A DNA stretch of 64,000 bases from CAZUGA01 sp964619885 (GTDB lineage: Bacteria > Pseudomonadota > Gammaproteobacteria > Methylococcales > UBA1147): positions 50,947-114,946 of the forward strand of contig CAZUGA010000008.1 in assembly GCA_964619885.1 (NCBI GenBank), given 5' to 3'. The notes below the pieces were generated by a model. The model was not told where the DNA came from. It did not search any database and saw only the letters and a list, made by a program, of their open reading frames with translations. Shown here piece after piece: positions 50,085-59,181 of the stretch; position 1 is the stretch's first letter, and each line of letters opens with the position of its first letter. The translations under genes were made by a program, and so were the position numbers.

Positions 50085-50930
50085 TTATTGACGGTTGCTC
50101 CGAAACCGCGGAGCAATAACCCTATCGGTACTGCGAAAAGGCATAATATCCAACCCACCTCTGCGCGTGTAACACGCCTGTACGCTGAGCGCATCGAAGT
50201 CCCCGTACTCCATTAAATCAACAAAAATACGCTCAATGCACTGCTCGTGAAATTCATTATGCTGACGAAACGAAATAATGTAACGTAGCAGTTGCTCGCG
50301 GTTAATGCGCGAACCCTTGTACGAAATGATCAACGACGCCCAATCCGGTTGGCCGGTAATCAAGCAATTCGATTTCAACAAATGGCTATGCAAGGTTTCG
50401 TCAACGCGGCGGGTCCGATCAAAAGCCGAAGCCAATAACGTAGCGTCCAATTTATACTGATCGATGTCAATTTCCTGGTGGTCAATGCAACTCCCGGGCA
50501 TTCCGGTGGGGGTGAATTCCTCGAGCTCGTCGGGGCTGAACAAATGTACGCTCACATCACCATCGGCACACCCTGATAGATCCTTGGTCAATATTTTAAC
50601 TACATCCTGAATGGCGGCAAAGCGAGTTTGGTTCAAACTGTTTAGGTACAATTTGAAGGATTTCGACTCAACGATGTTAGTCGCCGTGCAGTTAAATCTA
50701 CATTTCATTAACCCAACTACTGGTTTGCCTTTACTATTGAGCCATGACACTTCGTATGCGTACCACACGTCTTCCCCTTGAAAAGGCAAGGCGCCGGTTA
50801 TCCCCATAGAATCGCGATTGAGGTTGCGGGGCACCGGTTTCAATAGGTTTGCATCATATTCGCTGGCGTACTCGGTTGGTTTGCCAAGCGGTAATACGGC
50901 AAAAACCGGGTGTCGTGCTTTATCGCTCAT
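50085..50930 (-). CDS. queF: 7-cyano-7-deazaguanine reductase QueF
   Basis: NADPH-dependent reductase of preQ0 to preQ1 in queuosine tRNA modification. 281 residues, the long two-domain form as in E. coli. QueF motif ESKSFKLYLNS, and in the second half HLLKSNCLITGQPDW with the catalytic Cys (thioimide-forming) and Asp, then QHNEFHEQCIERI. Starts at an ATG (50928-50930). No other queuosine gene lies in the window. Confidence 0.96.
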   Translation of the reverse strand: MSDKARHPVFAVLPLGKPTEYASEYDANLLKPVPRNLNRDSMGITGALPFQGEDVWYAYEVSWLNSKGKPVVGLMKCRFNCTATNIVESKSFKLYLNSLNQTRFAAIQDVVKILTKDLSGCADGDVSVHLFSPDELEEFTPTGMPGSCIDHQEIDIDQYKLDATLLASAFDRTRRVDETLHSHLLKSNCLITGQPDWASLIISYKGSRINREQLLRYIISFRQHNEFHEQCIERIFVDLMEYGDFDALSVQACYTRRGGLDIMPFRSTDRVIAPRFRSNRQ

Positions 50931-51524
50931 TGTCGTATTTTTCAGGAACCGAATTCAACTTACCCACCTGACTTTTAATTGCGGCATTAATGAAATCGAA
51001 GACGCCGCAAATTGTTGGCAAATCCAAAGTTCATTATAAAATCACCGTTCAGATGCGGCGTAAATAGAAAATCTACTTCAAAATTGCATGACCTATTGAG
51101 GCGACCTATGATCGATTATCTCATTAATCAACCAACGGACAATGCTAAAGTCTTTGAAATTGATATACAAGGCTACTATTTTGGGCATCCCGTATCAAAA
51201 TATGATTTTATAAAACTATTAACTTAAGCTATACACATCGCCTGCAATATATAAATCTCCATTCTTTGACAAATGGATAAAAACTTCATCTTGACTATGA
51301 CCAAAAATGCCTGAATGTAACCAGTTGTTGTCGACACTGCCTCAGCAAGCAATCTCGAATGTTAAACAGCGTGCACAACTTCCCTCCCTGTTCGACGTGC
51401 TTTAAGCGATAAATCTTGAAAACCATCCAACTATTCGATCAAGAAAATTCAAACATGATAGAGCTAGTCTCGCACCTAACCTCTGTAATCTTCAAATGCT
51501 GCCTTACCCAAACACATCGCTACT
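50931..51524. other. Intergenic stretch with one doubtful short frame
   Basis: About 594 bases. A 39-codon plus-strand frame from the ATG at 51108 follows GAGG by six bases and could encode a small protein (ends YDFIKLLT), but it has no recognisable family and I do not call it. Otherwise nothing is visible. Confidence 0.4.
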
Positions 51525-54395
51525 TCACTCGAGATATTCTGTAACATCAATTTTGTCTATCTGTTCCGGTTTAAGAAATTTTTTGGCATACTCGAGATAA
51601 ACACCGGACTCCAGGAACAGTTTGAACAGGTCGCCGTCGATATGATTGTCGTTTCGCATAAAACCCATAATGCGTATCGACTCGCTGAGTGTTTTGGCTT
51701 GTTTGTACGGTCGGTCTGACGCGGTTAACGCTTCGAAAATATCCGCGATAGCCATCATTCGGGCGGTTAAGGACATTTGATCTTTAGTCAATTTCTTCGG
51801 GTAGCCTTTGCCGTCCATGGTTTCATGGTGCCCGCCGGCAATTGCTGGAACGTCGCGCAGGTGTTTTGGATAGGGTAGCTTTTCCAACATCATGATCGTT
51901 TGTGTCATATGATCGTTGATTTTGTATCGCTCTTCGTGGCTCAGCGTGCCCTTTTCCACCGACAGGTTATACAGTTCACCTCTATTGTATTTGTGCTTCG
52001 GGGTTTCCAGATTGAAACCCCACGGATTGTCGTCAGGCATGATTTCGTGCCCTTCATGTTGAACAATGTGGTCCGCTTTATCCGCCAATAGATTTTCTTC
52101 AACCGGCAATGGAGCTTGATCTGTTTCCGCTTTACGTGCGGCCGCTTCCCAAGAAATACCCAAGCGATCATCCAACGTGCGCAGCCACGTCCGCTGGGCA
52201 ATTTGCTGCAAGCGCGTGATTTTCTCATCGGCCATGAATTCACCCCCCAAATTACACTCGGCGACGAAGGCAAAATCATTATCAAGTTGCTGTAAGGTCT
52301 GATCCAGCTGTTGCTTCTCCGTATTTTTATCGCCGCCTTCCGCCAACTTGCGCCAATATTCAATTTCCGCATCGCGCTTTAGCACCTCGAAGCGCATTCT
52401 GACCTCATGAATTCGGTCGTATATTGTCTCAAGCTTGGTTGCTTTATCGACGACATATTCCGGTGTTGTTACCTTACCGCAATCGTGCAACCAGCTCGCG
52501 ATTTCCAGAGCCTCCCATTCCTTTTCGTCCAAATCGTAATCAGAGAACGGTGGTTTTTTGCTTGTGCAAGCTGCCCTTGCCAACATGAATGTAATTTCCG
52601 GAACTCGTTGACAGTGCCCGCCGGTATAAGCAGATTTTGCGTCTATTGCACCCGCGATTAGTTTGATAAACGCATTTAGTAACGCTTCCTGCATTTTCAA
52701 TAATTGGCGACTTTCCAGAGTTACCGCTGAAAACCCGGAAAGCGCTGTTACAAAATCCAACTGCCCTGTACTTCTTGATACTTCGTCCATGTAAAGTAAA
52801 CATAGGATTCCAATTGGATCACCAGAACGATTATTTAGCGGTAGCGCAATGCAATGCAATTGATTGCATGTTAATGCGTCGAATAGTTTCGACATTGGCT
52901 GCGCATTATCGCGACTGACGGAAAATTGCTTGGGCCCATCACCACCCAAGAGGTCTGCTAATCGCTGATTATCACGGTATAAAAGCTCATCGGGCATTTC
53001 CACTCTCTCCCCGGTCGCCAGATGAAGGTCCGTAGCGACTAACCTATCCTCGTTGTCGTTCGTTAACCAGGTAATCGCTGCGTCGGCCTTAGCGGCGTGC
53101 AGCGTTTCCCGATTGATGATATTGATCAGGCGATCCAGATTCTGCTCGGCTGCCAGCGCGCCGATCAGACTGAGAAACTTATTGATGGTTGATTTCATCA
53201 TCAGCATTGCATTATCCAATTCATCAACCTCGCTTATTCGCGAATGCCTAGGTTTAGATTCGGAGAATTCAAAATGTGTAATCTTGACCGCTTCAGTCAC
53301 CAATCCTTTGAGCGGCTTGGAAATTTGCCTCGCCATAAACCATATCAACGGAATCGAGCACAAAATAATAGCTACAGCAATGTACAAAGATTGGTCGCGA
53401 ATCTGTCTCGCTGTCACGGTCAATTCGTCAATGGGCGCAATTATCAGCGCGTACAAATCAATACCACCCGGCCGCGCAACCACATGGGTACTTCCGATCC
53501 AGCTTCGGTCGTCAAAAACAAATTCAAGCACCTGCTCCTTTGGTTCGATTTCATGGCTAAGATAGCTCAGTACATCGCTGTTCAGTTGCGTCATGTTCGC
53601 CAACCGAACACCGTTATTACCCGTACCGACGACCAGCTTTGTATCATCACTATAAGCAAATGTCTGACCTTCAGCATTGATCAACAAAACTTCTGTACTT
53701 GGGGAAATCGCAAAGCCGCTGATAGTTTCTTTAAGATGATCCAATCTAATGTCCATCGCAACGACAACACCCGGGGATTTCGCCTGAATCATTGCAGTCA
53801 CTCCAACCTGCTGCGATTCTAAAAACAGATACGGTTTGGTTACGGATACTTTTGAACTAGCTTGTCGGTACCAGGGGCGCGTTCTGGGAAAGAATTCTGA
53901 AACAACGGAATCCCTGGATACCAGATTCAGATTGTGATCAAAAAAAATCCGGGTTAAATATCGTTCGCCGCTTTGCCCAGTTGTTATCAATTCGACAACA
54001 TAAGAACTGCCGGTATCTATCGGCTGCACTCGACGCATTTCCAAATAATCGTCATTCGGCCAAGCGATTTGTACATTGTCTGCCACCGGATAACTACGCA
54101 GAATCAACGTCAGCTGTTCAATGTGCCGTAAGCGTTGAACTTCTGTCTTCTCAATGATGATCGCCGATGTCGCGAGAAATTCGAGCAGGTCAACCCCAGG
54201 TTGGTAGGTATTGCGAAAATCCAGGTAAAGGTCGCCGGCTAACTGTGCAAAGGCTTTTTTCGAATCAGCAACAATAATTGACGATAAACGTGAATAATTC
54301 TGTAAACTAAGAAAAATGCCGATTAGAAGCGTCAATACGATAAACAACGTACCGATAATCAGCTGCAGGGAGTAGCGGCGTGGAACAAATTTCAT
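51525..54395 (-). CDS. Membrane sensor with dCACHE, HAMP, GAF and HD-GYP domains
   Basis: Predicted cyclic-di-GMP phosphodiesterase. From the ATG at 54393-54395 (AGGA before it) 956 residues: membrane helix 11-31, periplasmic double-CACHE sensor about 32-330 (RTRPWYRQAS), helix about 336-354, HAMP, GAF about 410-565, then the HD-GYP domain with HD (637-638) and HHETMDGKGYP (856-866), which keeps all HD-GYP residues. About 150 extra, charged, helical residues sit between the HD motif block and the EERYKINDH block, where ordinary HD-GYP domains are continuous. The ligand is unknown. Confidence 0.88.
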   Translation of the reverse strand: MKFVPRRYSLQLIIGTLFIVLTLLIGIFLSLQNYSRLSSIIVADSKKAFAQLAGDLYLDFRNTYQPGVDLLEFLATSAIIIEKTEVQRLRHIEQLTLILRSYPVADNVQIAWPNDDYLEMRRVQPIDTGSSYVVELITTGQSGERYLTRIFFDHNLNLVSRDSVVSEFFPRTRPWYRQASSKVSVTKPYLFLESQQVGVTAMIQAKSPGVVVAMDIRLDHLKETISGFAISPSTEVLLINAEGQTFAYSDDTKLVVGTGNNGVRLANMTQLNSDVLSYLSHEIEPKEQVLEFVFDDRSWIGSTHVVARPGGIDLYALIIAPIDELTVTARQIRDQSLYIAVAIILCSIPLIWFMARQISKPLKGLVTEAVKITHFEFSESKPRHSRISEVDELDNAMLMMKSTINKFLSLIGALAAEQNLDRLINIINRETLHAAKADAAITWLTNDNEDRLVATDLHLATGERVEMPDELLYRDNQRLADLLGGDGPKQFSVSRDNAQPMSKLFDALTCNQLHCIALPLNNRSGDPIGILCLLYMDEVSRSTGQLDFVTALSGFSAVTLESRQLLKMQEALLNAFIKLIAGAIDAKSAYTGGHCQRVPEITFMLARAACTSKKPPFSDYDLDEKEWEALEIASWLHDCGKVTTPEYVVDKATKLETIYDRIHEVRMRFEVLKRDAEIEYWRKLAEGGDKNTEKQQLDQTLQQLDNDFAFVAECNLGGEFMADEKITRLQQIAQRTWLRTLDDRLGISWEAAARKAETDQAPLPVEENLLADKADHIVQHEGHEIMPDDNPWGFNLETPKHKYNRGELYNLSVEKGTLSHEERYKINDHMTQTIMMLEKLPYPKHLRDVPAIAGGHHETMDGKGYPKKLTKDQMSLTARMMAIADIFEALTASDRPYKQAKTLSESIRIMGFMRNDNHIDGDLFKLFLESGVYLEYAKKFLKPEQIDKIDVTEYLE

Positions 54396-54708
54396 GAGCA
54401 TCCTTGGCCAAACTTTGTATCAACAGCAGTTTAAAAAGGGTACATCCTGCTTTAGCAGTCGGAAATGTACTTTGGCCTCTGGAATGTGTCAAACAAGCGG
54501 GCTGAAAGTATACTGCATATCATACCCTGGAAGCTGCAATCAAACTCCACCGGGTACGTGCAACTTCGAGTCTATTTGTAGCCGATACCGGCCAATCTTC
54601 GATTGCTAACGAAACTACAACCGCAATCGTGACTAGATCAAAAAGCACCGCGCCGGGACTAAAAACAGTCAACCAGTTGGGTCCGTATAAATTAGTCAGG
54701 AGATTGTC
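54396..54708. other. Divergent intergenic stretch
   Basis: About 313 bases between the HD-GYP gene (minus) and the GST gene (plus). It must hold both promoters; AGGAG before the GST ATG is the only clear signal. Confidence 0.45.
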
Positions 54709-55335
54709 ATGCTAACACTTTATGGGTATCCCAAAACCCGCGCACTTAGGGTCACCTGGATGCTGGAAGAACTTGGTGCACAATACGAATATAAATTGGT
54801 GAAATTCGGCCAAAACGGGTTCAAATCGAAGAAATTACTGGCACTCAATCCAGCCGGAAAAGTTCCTGCATTGGTCGATGGAAACTTGGTTCTAACCGAA
54901 TCGGCTGCAATTGTCACTTATCTCGGCGACAAGTACCAAAACGCCGGATTGGTGCCCCCGGCAGGTACGCCGGAGCGCGGAAAATTCAGCCAATGGTGCT
55001 ATTTTGCGTTGACCGAGCTGGAACAACCATTATGGACAATCGGCAAACACAAATTCGCATTACCCGAAGATAAACGCGTAAAAGAGATTTTTCCAACCGC
55101 AACGTGGGAATTCCAACAAGCACTTGACCTATTGAGCGAAGGCCTAGGCGAAAACCCCTACATTCTTGGTGACAATTTTAGCGCCTCAGATATTCTAATC
55201 GCGCATACACTTCGCTGGGCCATAAATACCGGGCAATCAATCCAGCAGGCAAATATAAAACAATACACCGACTTAGTACTGAGCCGCGGTGCGTTGAAAC
55301 GTGCGGCGGATCGCGAAGAATCCGCGTCCAGCTGA
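54709..55335 (+). CDS. Glutathione S-transferase family protein
   Basis: 208 residues. Thioredoxin-like N-terminal domain (TLYGYPKTRALRVTWMLEELG, then LNPAGKVPALVDGN with the cis-Pro and LTESAAIVTYLGDKY with the Glu-Ser that binds glutathione), and a helical C-terminal domain (FSASDILIAHTLRWA). Ribosome site AGGAG seven bases before the ATG. Substrate unknown. Convergent with ald. Confidence 0.9.
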   Translation: MLTLYGYPKTRALRVTWMLEELGAQYEYKLVKFGQNGFKSKKLLALNPAGKVPALVDGNLVLTESAAIVTYLGDKYQNAGLVPPAGTPERGKFSQWCYFALTELEQPLWTIGKHKFALPEDKRVKEIFPTATWEFQQALDLLSEGLGENPYILGDNFSASDILIAHTLRWAINTGQSIQQANIKQYTDLVLSRGALKRAADREESASS

Positions 55336-55490
55336 AAATGTCATTCAGTAAAGAAATAGTGTGCGTCGATAAAAAAAGGGACGATTCATCGTTATTATAA
55401 CCGACACCTGTGAAATCGCACGCCGACAACAGTCTTACGTTCACTATTGACCGACGATGGGCGCGATCACAACGACTCAGTGATTTTAGA

Positions 55491-56609
55491 TTATATCGCT
55501 TCTTCAAGATTTACAAGGCGGTCCTGCATGCCGAGCGCCGACGCTATAGCTCGATTGGTCAATTTTCCACCGATCGTATTAACCGCATTGGCGAAGCCTG
55601 TATCATGGTGGGCCAAGTCATGTAAACCCGTAGCGGCAAGTTTCAGAATGTAAGGCTGGGTCGCATGGCAAAGTGCTTGAGTGCTCGTTCTTCCAACCGC
55701 ACCCGGCATATTCGCAACACAGTAGTGGACCACATTGTCGACAATATAGATGGGATCGCTATGCGTAGTTGGCTTTGAAGTTTCGACACAGCCCCCTTGG
55801 TCAATTCCTACATCGACTATGACCGCCCCGCTGCGCATTTCCGATATTAGCTCACGTGTAATAAGAATTGGACACCGACCGCCGGGGATAAGTACAGCGC
55901 CAATAATCAAATCACTGTTTGTTATGTGCCAACGAATGGCGTGCGGGTCCGAATAGATCGTCCGAACGTTCTCGGGCATGATATCGTCCAGATAACGCAA
56001 TCGCTCCAGATTAATGTCCATCACCACAACATTGGCGCCTAGCCCCGCTGCAATTTTTGCAGCATTGGTTCCGACGATTCCACCCCCAAGTACCGTGACT
56101 TTGGCAGGCTCTACACCAGGAACACCGCTCAGCAAAATACCACGACCCTCCATAGGTTTTTCCAAATACTTTGCGCCTTCCTGTATAGACATACGCCCCG
56201 CAACTTCGCTCATCGGCGTCAGTAAGGGTAATCTATTCTGATCATCTGTCAGTGTTTCGTAGGCGACCGCAATGATTTTAGCATCGAGGCAGGCTTGGGT
56301 TAGCGCTCGATTCGCAGCAAAGTGAAAATAGGTAAAAACGAGCTGGTTTTGGCGCAACATTGGATATTCTTCTTCGACCGGCTCTTTAACTTTGACCACC
56401 ATGTCCGAGGTGGCAAAGATTTCAGCATGGTCAATAAGGATCGTTGCACCGGCTTCGGCGTATTGACTATCCTCGTATCCGCTCCCTGTACCCGCGCCTT
56501 TTTCGACCAAAACCTGGTGGCCGTCTCGAACCAACAGCTCAACACCGACTGGCAGCATTGCAACTCGATACTCATCAAGTTTAATTTCTCGCGGAACACC
56601 TATGATCAT
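55491..56609 (-). CDS. ald: Alanine dehydrogenase
   Basis: NAD-dependent oxidative deamination of L-alanine to pyruvate and ammonia, reversible. 372 residues, the normal length. N-terminal GVPREIKLDEYRVAMLP, substrate Lys in VVKVKEPVEEE, His in YFHFAANR, Rossmann motif GGGIVGTNAAKIAAGLGANVVV, and DQGGCVETSKPTTHSDP. Start ATG at 56607-56609. Single gene, no obvious operon partner. Confidence 0.95.
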   Translation of the reverse strand: MIIGVPREIKLDEYRVAMLPVGVELLVRDGHQVLVEKGAGTGSGYEDSQYAEAGATILIDHAEIFATSDMVVKVKEPVEEEYPMLRQNQLVFTYFHFAANRALTQACLDAKIIAVAYETLTDDQNRLPLLTPMSEVAGRMSIQEGAKYLEKPMEGRGILLSGVPGVEPAKVTVLGGGIVGTNAAKIAAGLGANVVVMDINLERLRYLDDIMPENVRTIYSDPHAIRWHITNSDLIIGAVLIPGGRCPILITRELISEMRSGAVIVDVGIDQGGCVETSKPTTHSDPIYIVDNVVHYCVANMPGAVGRTSTQALCHATQPYILKLAATGLHDLAHHDTGFANAVNTIGGKLTNRAIASALGMQDRLVNLEEAI

Positions 56610-56769
56610 TAGGTTTAAGCTCGGTTATCCAAGATGTAACGCCAAAGCCAATTGGTTCTAGCACCGACGCCTTTTGTCATTCGTGCTAGCTACTTTCCGT
56701 CATTAGATTAGCTGACTACGAGTACGACTACACACTGGCCGTCGCGGATCCAAATTCAAATTCTTGGTA

Positions 56770-57210
56770 TTAGCGGCGATCTCCGATTCCCATGAAACTC
56801 TCGTGGGTAAAATTCATATCACCAAATTTAGGTTTTCCGAGTTTTTCTAATGCAGTCTCATAATACGTTGCGGCCTTTTCCAGCTTACCCTTTTTTGCCG
56901 CCATAACTCCCCTTCGTATCGAACCCGCTGTCCTCTCAAGCGTAGCCGCCCAACCCTCGCTATTGATCTCTTTCATCGCCGCCATCGCTGCTTCGCCTTG
57001 TTCTACCGATCCGTCTTGATTTCCTTCGTTCGCATCTTTAATCGCACCATTAATATGGTCAACGCCTTTCTTCAGCCAAACCTCATTTTCCTCTGGGCTT
57101 CGGTCTCCCTGCTGGGGCCCCATAATTCCCTTTGCTAATGCAAGATTGGCTATCGAAAAACTGAATAAAACTGCCGTCGCAATTGCCACCAATGTTTGTC
57201 TTCTAGTCAT
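56770..57210 (-). CDS. Exported helical protein, weakly SmbP-like
   Basis: 146 residues from the ATG at 57208-57210. Signal peptide (LVAIATAVLFSFSIANLALA), then mostly helical repeats: VDHINGAIKDANEGNQDGSV, EQGEAAMAAMKEI and KLEKAATYYETALEKLG. The first resembles the HxxxAIxxxxxGxxxxxxxHAexAL pattern of small metal-binding protein SmbP, but the His residues are mostly replaced, so metal binding is doubtful. Function unknown; likely periplasmic. Confidence 0.6.
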   Translation of the reverse strand: MTRRQTLVAIATAVLFSFSIANLALAKGIMGPQQGDRSPEENEVWLKKGVDHINGAIKDANEGNQDGSVEQGEAAMAAMKEINSEGWAATLERTAGSIRRGVMAAKKGKLEKAATYYETALEKLGKPKFGDMNFTHESFMGIGDRR

Positions 57211-57593
57211 TGAAATTCTCTCGTCTTGGGGGTGAATATTCGCCCGGTTGCACAGCTCGCACTTGGCGTTCATCACTACATTTAACAGCAGTGAAGTTAC
57301 CTTTGTGCATATCACCTAGGCCGGCAATTGATCTTGCCAGAGTGAGTGACTATTGAAGATACCGCGTAGAAAATGTGCTCATCATATTTTCATCATATAT
57401 TTTTCTAAGAATATGCATGCCGTTTGTCTAGAGCATTTACATAACCGCAGTATCGAATCAGGTCCGTGGACTTGCCAGCCAATATTACTCCTTCTACCAA
57501 AGATTTGCCTTAATTGACGCATATATAAGCCAAATTGAGAGTAATTCCTTTTTTATACAGTCAATCGTTTTCTTTGCGTGATCAAATTTGGCT
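57211..57593. other. Intergenic stretch, no gene seen
   Basis: About 383 A+T-rich bases between two minus-strand genes. No clear promoter, terminator or small frame. Confidence 0.4.
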
Positions 57594-58544
57594 CTAGACC
57601 TGATTGCGCAAAACTAACTCGCTGGAACCTGGATTAAGATAATATTGAGAAAAAACGTACTCGTTAGGATACAACCGCAAGTAGTGTTTAATTAACCTGA
57701 TAGGTACGATCAATGGCAACAGACCGCACCGATAATCGTTTATCGCATCGAGCAATTTTTTTTTGCTGCCAACGTCTAGCTGCCCCTTAAAATAGCCCAT
57801 CATATGCTGCAAAACATTGCTATGTGTTTTGTTCGTTGGGATTTTTTGCAACGCCAGCATCAACAAAGACAGGTAACGATCGCATGTGCCCGTTAAATCG
57901 GCTTGCCCCACACCCGCGACCAATCGGCCAAGATCTCGATAAATAGATTCATCGTGCGCCAATATAGAAAATTTATGCCGCATATGAAAATCGATCAACG
58001 TGGACGCTGCGGGATCTTGCTCGATGCATTGCTGCCAACGAGCATAAACAAATACCCGTTCAACGAAATTTTCTCTCAATTTCGAATCCGTTAATCGACT
58101 TTCGTCTTCGACTGGTAATGAAGGATATTGCCGCATAATACCCGACGCGAACACACCCGAGGAATCGTCCAGTAGATGACCATCTTCACTGTAGACCCCA
58201 ACATGTTCCATACCGCAGCTGGGTGATTTGCTTTTAAATATATAGCCGCTTATTTCGCTGCATTCTTTTGCCACCGTTTCGGAATAGTCGGCCAAATCTT
58301 TTGTCACATCTTGGGCCGGATCATCAATACCGCGAACTCGAATTACAGCATTTTTTTTGACCAATCTAAGCGGCGGCCGCGGTACAGCCAAACCGATAGC
58401 AACTTCCGGACAAAAAGGCCGAAACTCACAATAACGCCCTAGCGTATCGGTAATGTACCAATCATGCTTGTGGGTGCCATCGAAACGAACCCTTTCGCCG
58501 AGCAAACAACTGCTGACACCAATGAAGATCTTTGGTATTTCCAT
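57594..58544 (-). CDS. DUF523-DUF1722 protein (TudS-like plus YbgA-like)
   Basis: 316 residues with two domains. DUF523 at about 1-150 has three Cys in the positions that hold a 4Fe-4S cluster in the thiouracil desulfidase TudS: SSCLLG (Cys13), FCPEVA (Cys45) and SPSCGM (Cys110). DUF1722 at about 190-305 includes HKFSILAHDE and VLQHMMGYFKGQLD. The fused form is common in proteobacteria; its role is not settled, with tRNA or free thiopyrimidine desulfuration as one possibility by analogy. Confidence 0.88.
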   Translation of the reverse strand: MEIPKIFIGVSSCLLGERVRFDGTHKHDWYITDTLGRYCEFRPFCPEVAIGLAVPRPPLRLVKKNAVIRVRGIDDPAQDVTKDLADYSETVAKECSEISGYIFKSKSPSCGMEHVGVYSEDGHLLDDSSGVFASGIMRQYPSLPVEDESRLTDSKLRENFVERVFVYARWQQCIEQDPAASTLIDFHMRHKFSILAHDESIYRDLGRLVAGVGQADLTGTCDRYLSLLMLALQKIPTNKTHSNVLQHMMGYFKGQLDVGSKKKLLDAINDYRCGLLPLIVPIRLIKHYLRLYPNEYVFSQYYLNPGSSELVLRNQV

Positions 58545-59018
58545 CGTCTAACGATAATGACGCAGAATTTAATTGAGTCAACTTTTTTACTAAGCTATTG
58601 CGTTCTAGACATCGACAAAAAGACTATCGCATTCTTTAACCGGACGCGTTTCAATTTCGAGTGGTCATCGGTTGCACGCGCAAAAAGGCACGTCACGATT
58701 CGGCTAAGAATCGGGGCCTTGAATTACGCTGCTATCTGTCGCAGGACTGTATCATTTGACAGGATCAGTTGTTCGAAGCATCGTACAATGAGCTCAACGA
58801 TGATTAATCAACATTTATGGAGACATCTTGTCATTGTTAAAAAACATCGCGGTTATCGATAAATCAGCTAAAAATATGACCAGACAAACTGACCCTATTG
58901 TTCGGTTGTCCCGACAATCAACTTTATGAGACTATAGTAGTGTCGACTTATTAAATTCGGCTTTTCATCCAATTCCGCTACTCGATAGCATCGCCCACGG
59001 CTGGGTATCGAATGAATG

Positions 59019-59055
59019 ATCTCGAGAACATATTGCATTTTATGCAAGTCGAGAT
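59019..59055. promoter_or_regulatory. Nested inverted repeat upstream of the ExeA-FGE cluster
   Basis: Outer arms ATCTCGA (59019-59025) and TCGAGAT (59049-59055) enclose inner arms TTGCAT (59033-59038) and ATGCAA (59042-59047) around three T. It lies about 100 bases upstream of the candidate -10, and could be a regulator-binding site or an RNA structure in an upstream transcript. Confidence 0.5.
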
Positions 59056-59152
59056 CAACGAGTTGAATTTCTCAAATTTTCAGGATGAATCAGTGGCTGG
59101 AGCAATCCAAATCGCGTATGGATTTGGCTGGGTGAACAGTTAGGTTGCTTAT

Positions 59153-59158
59153 TATAAT
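59153..59158 (+). promoter_or_regulatory. Candidate -10 box of the ExeA-FGE cluster
   Basis: A perfect TATAAT lies 23 bases before the ATG at 59182. No good -35 hexamer is found 16 to 18 bases upstream, so an activator may be needed, or the match is chance in A+T-rich DNA. Confidence 0.4.
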
Positions 59159-59181
59159 AAAGCCACGCTAAACGGTGCATC

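Larger units (their letters stand above)
58545..59181. other. Upstream region of the ExeA-FGE cluster
   Basis: About 637 bases between divergent genes. It holds the nested inverted repeat at 59019-59055 and the candidate -10 at 59153-59158. No gene is visible in the rest. Confidence 0.5.

Noticed and set aside
53244..53822. Plus-strand open frame of 192 codons
   Set aside because: Antisense to the CACHE and HAMP region of the HD-GYP sensor; no recognisable domain.
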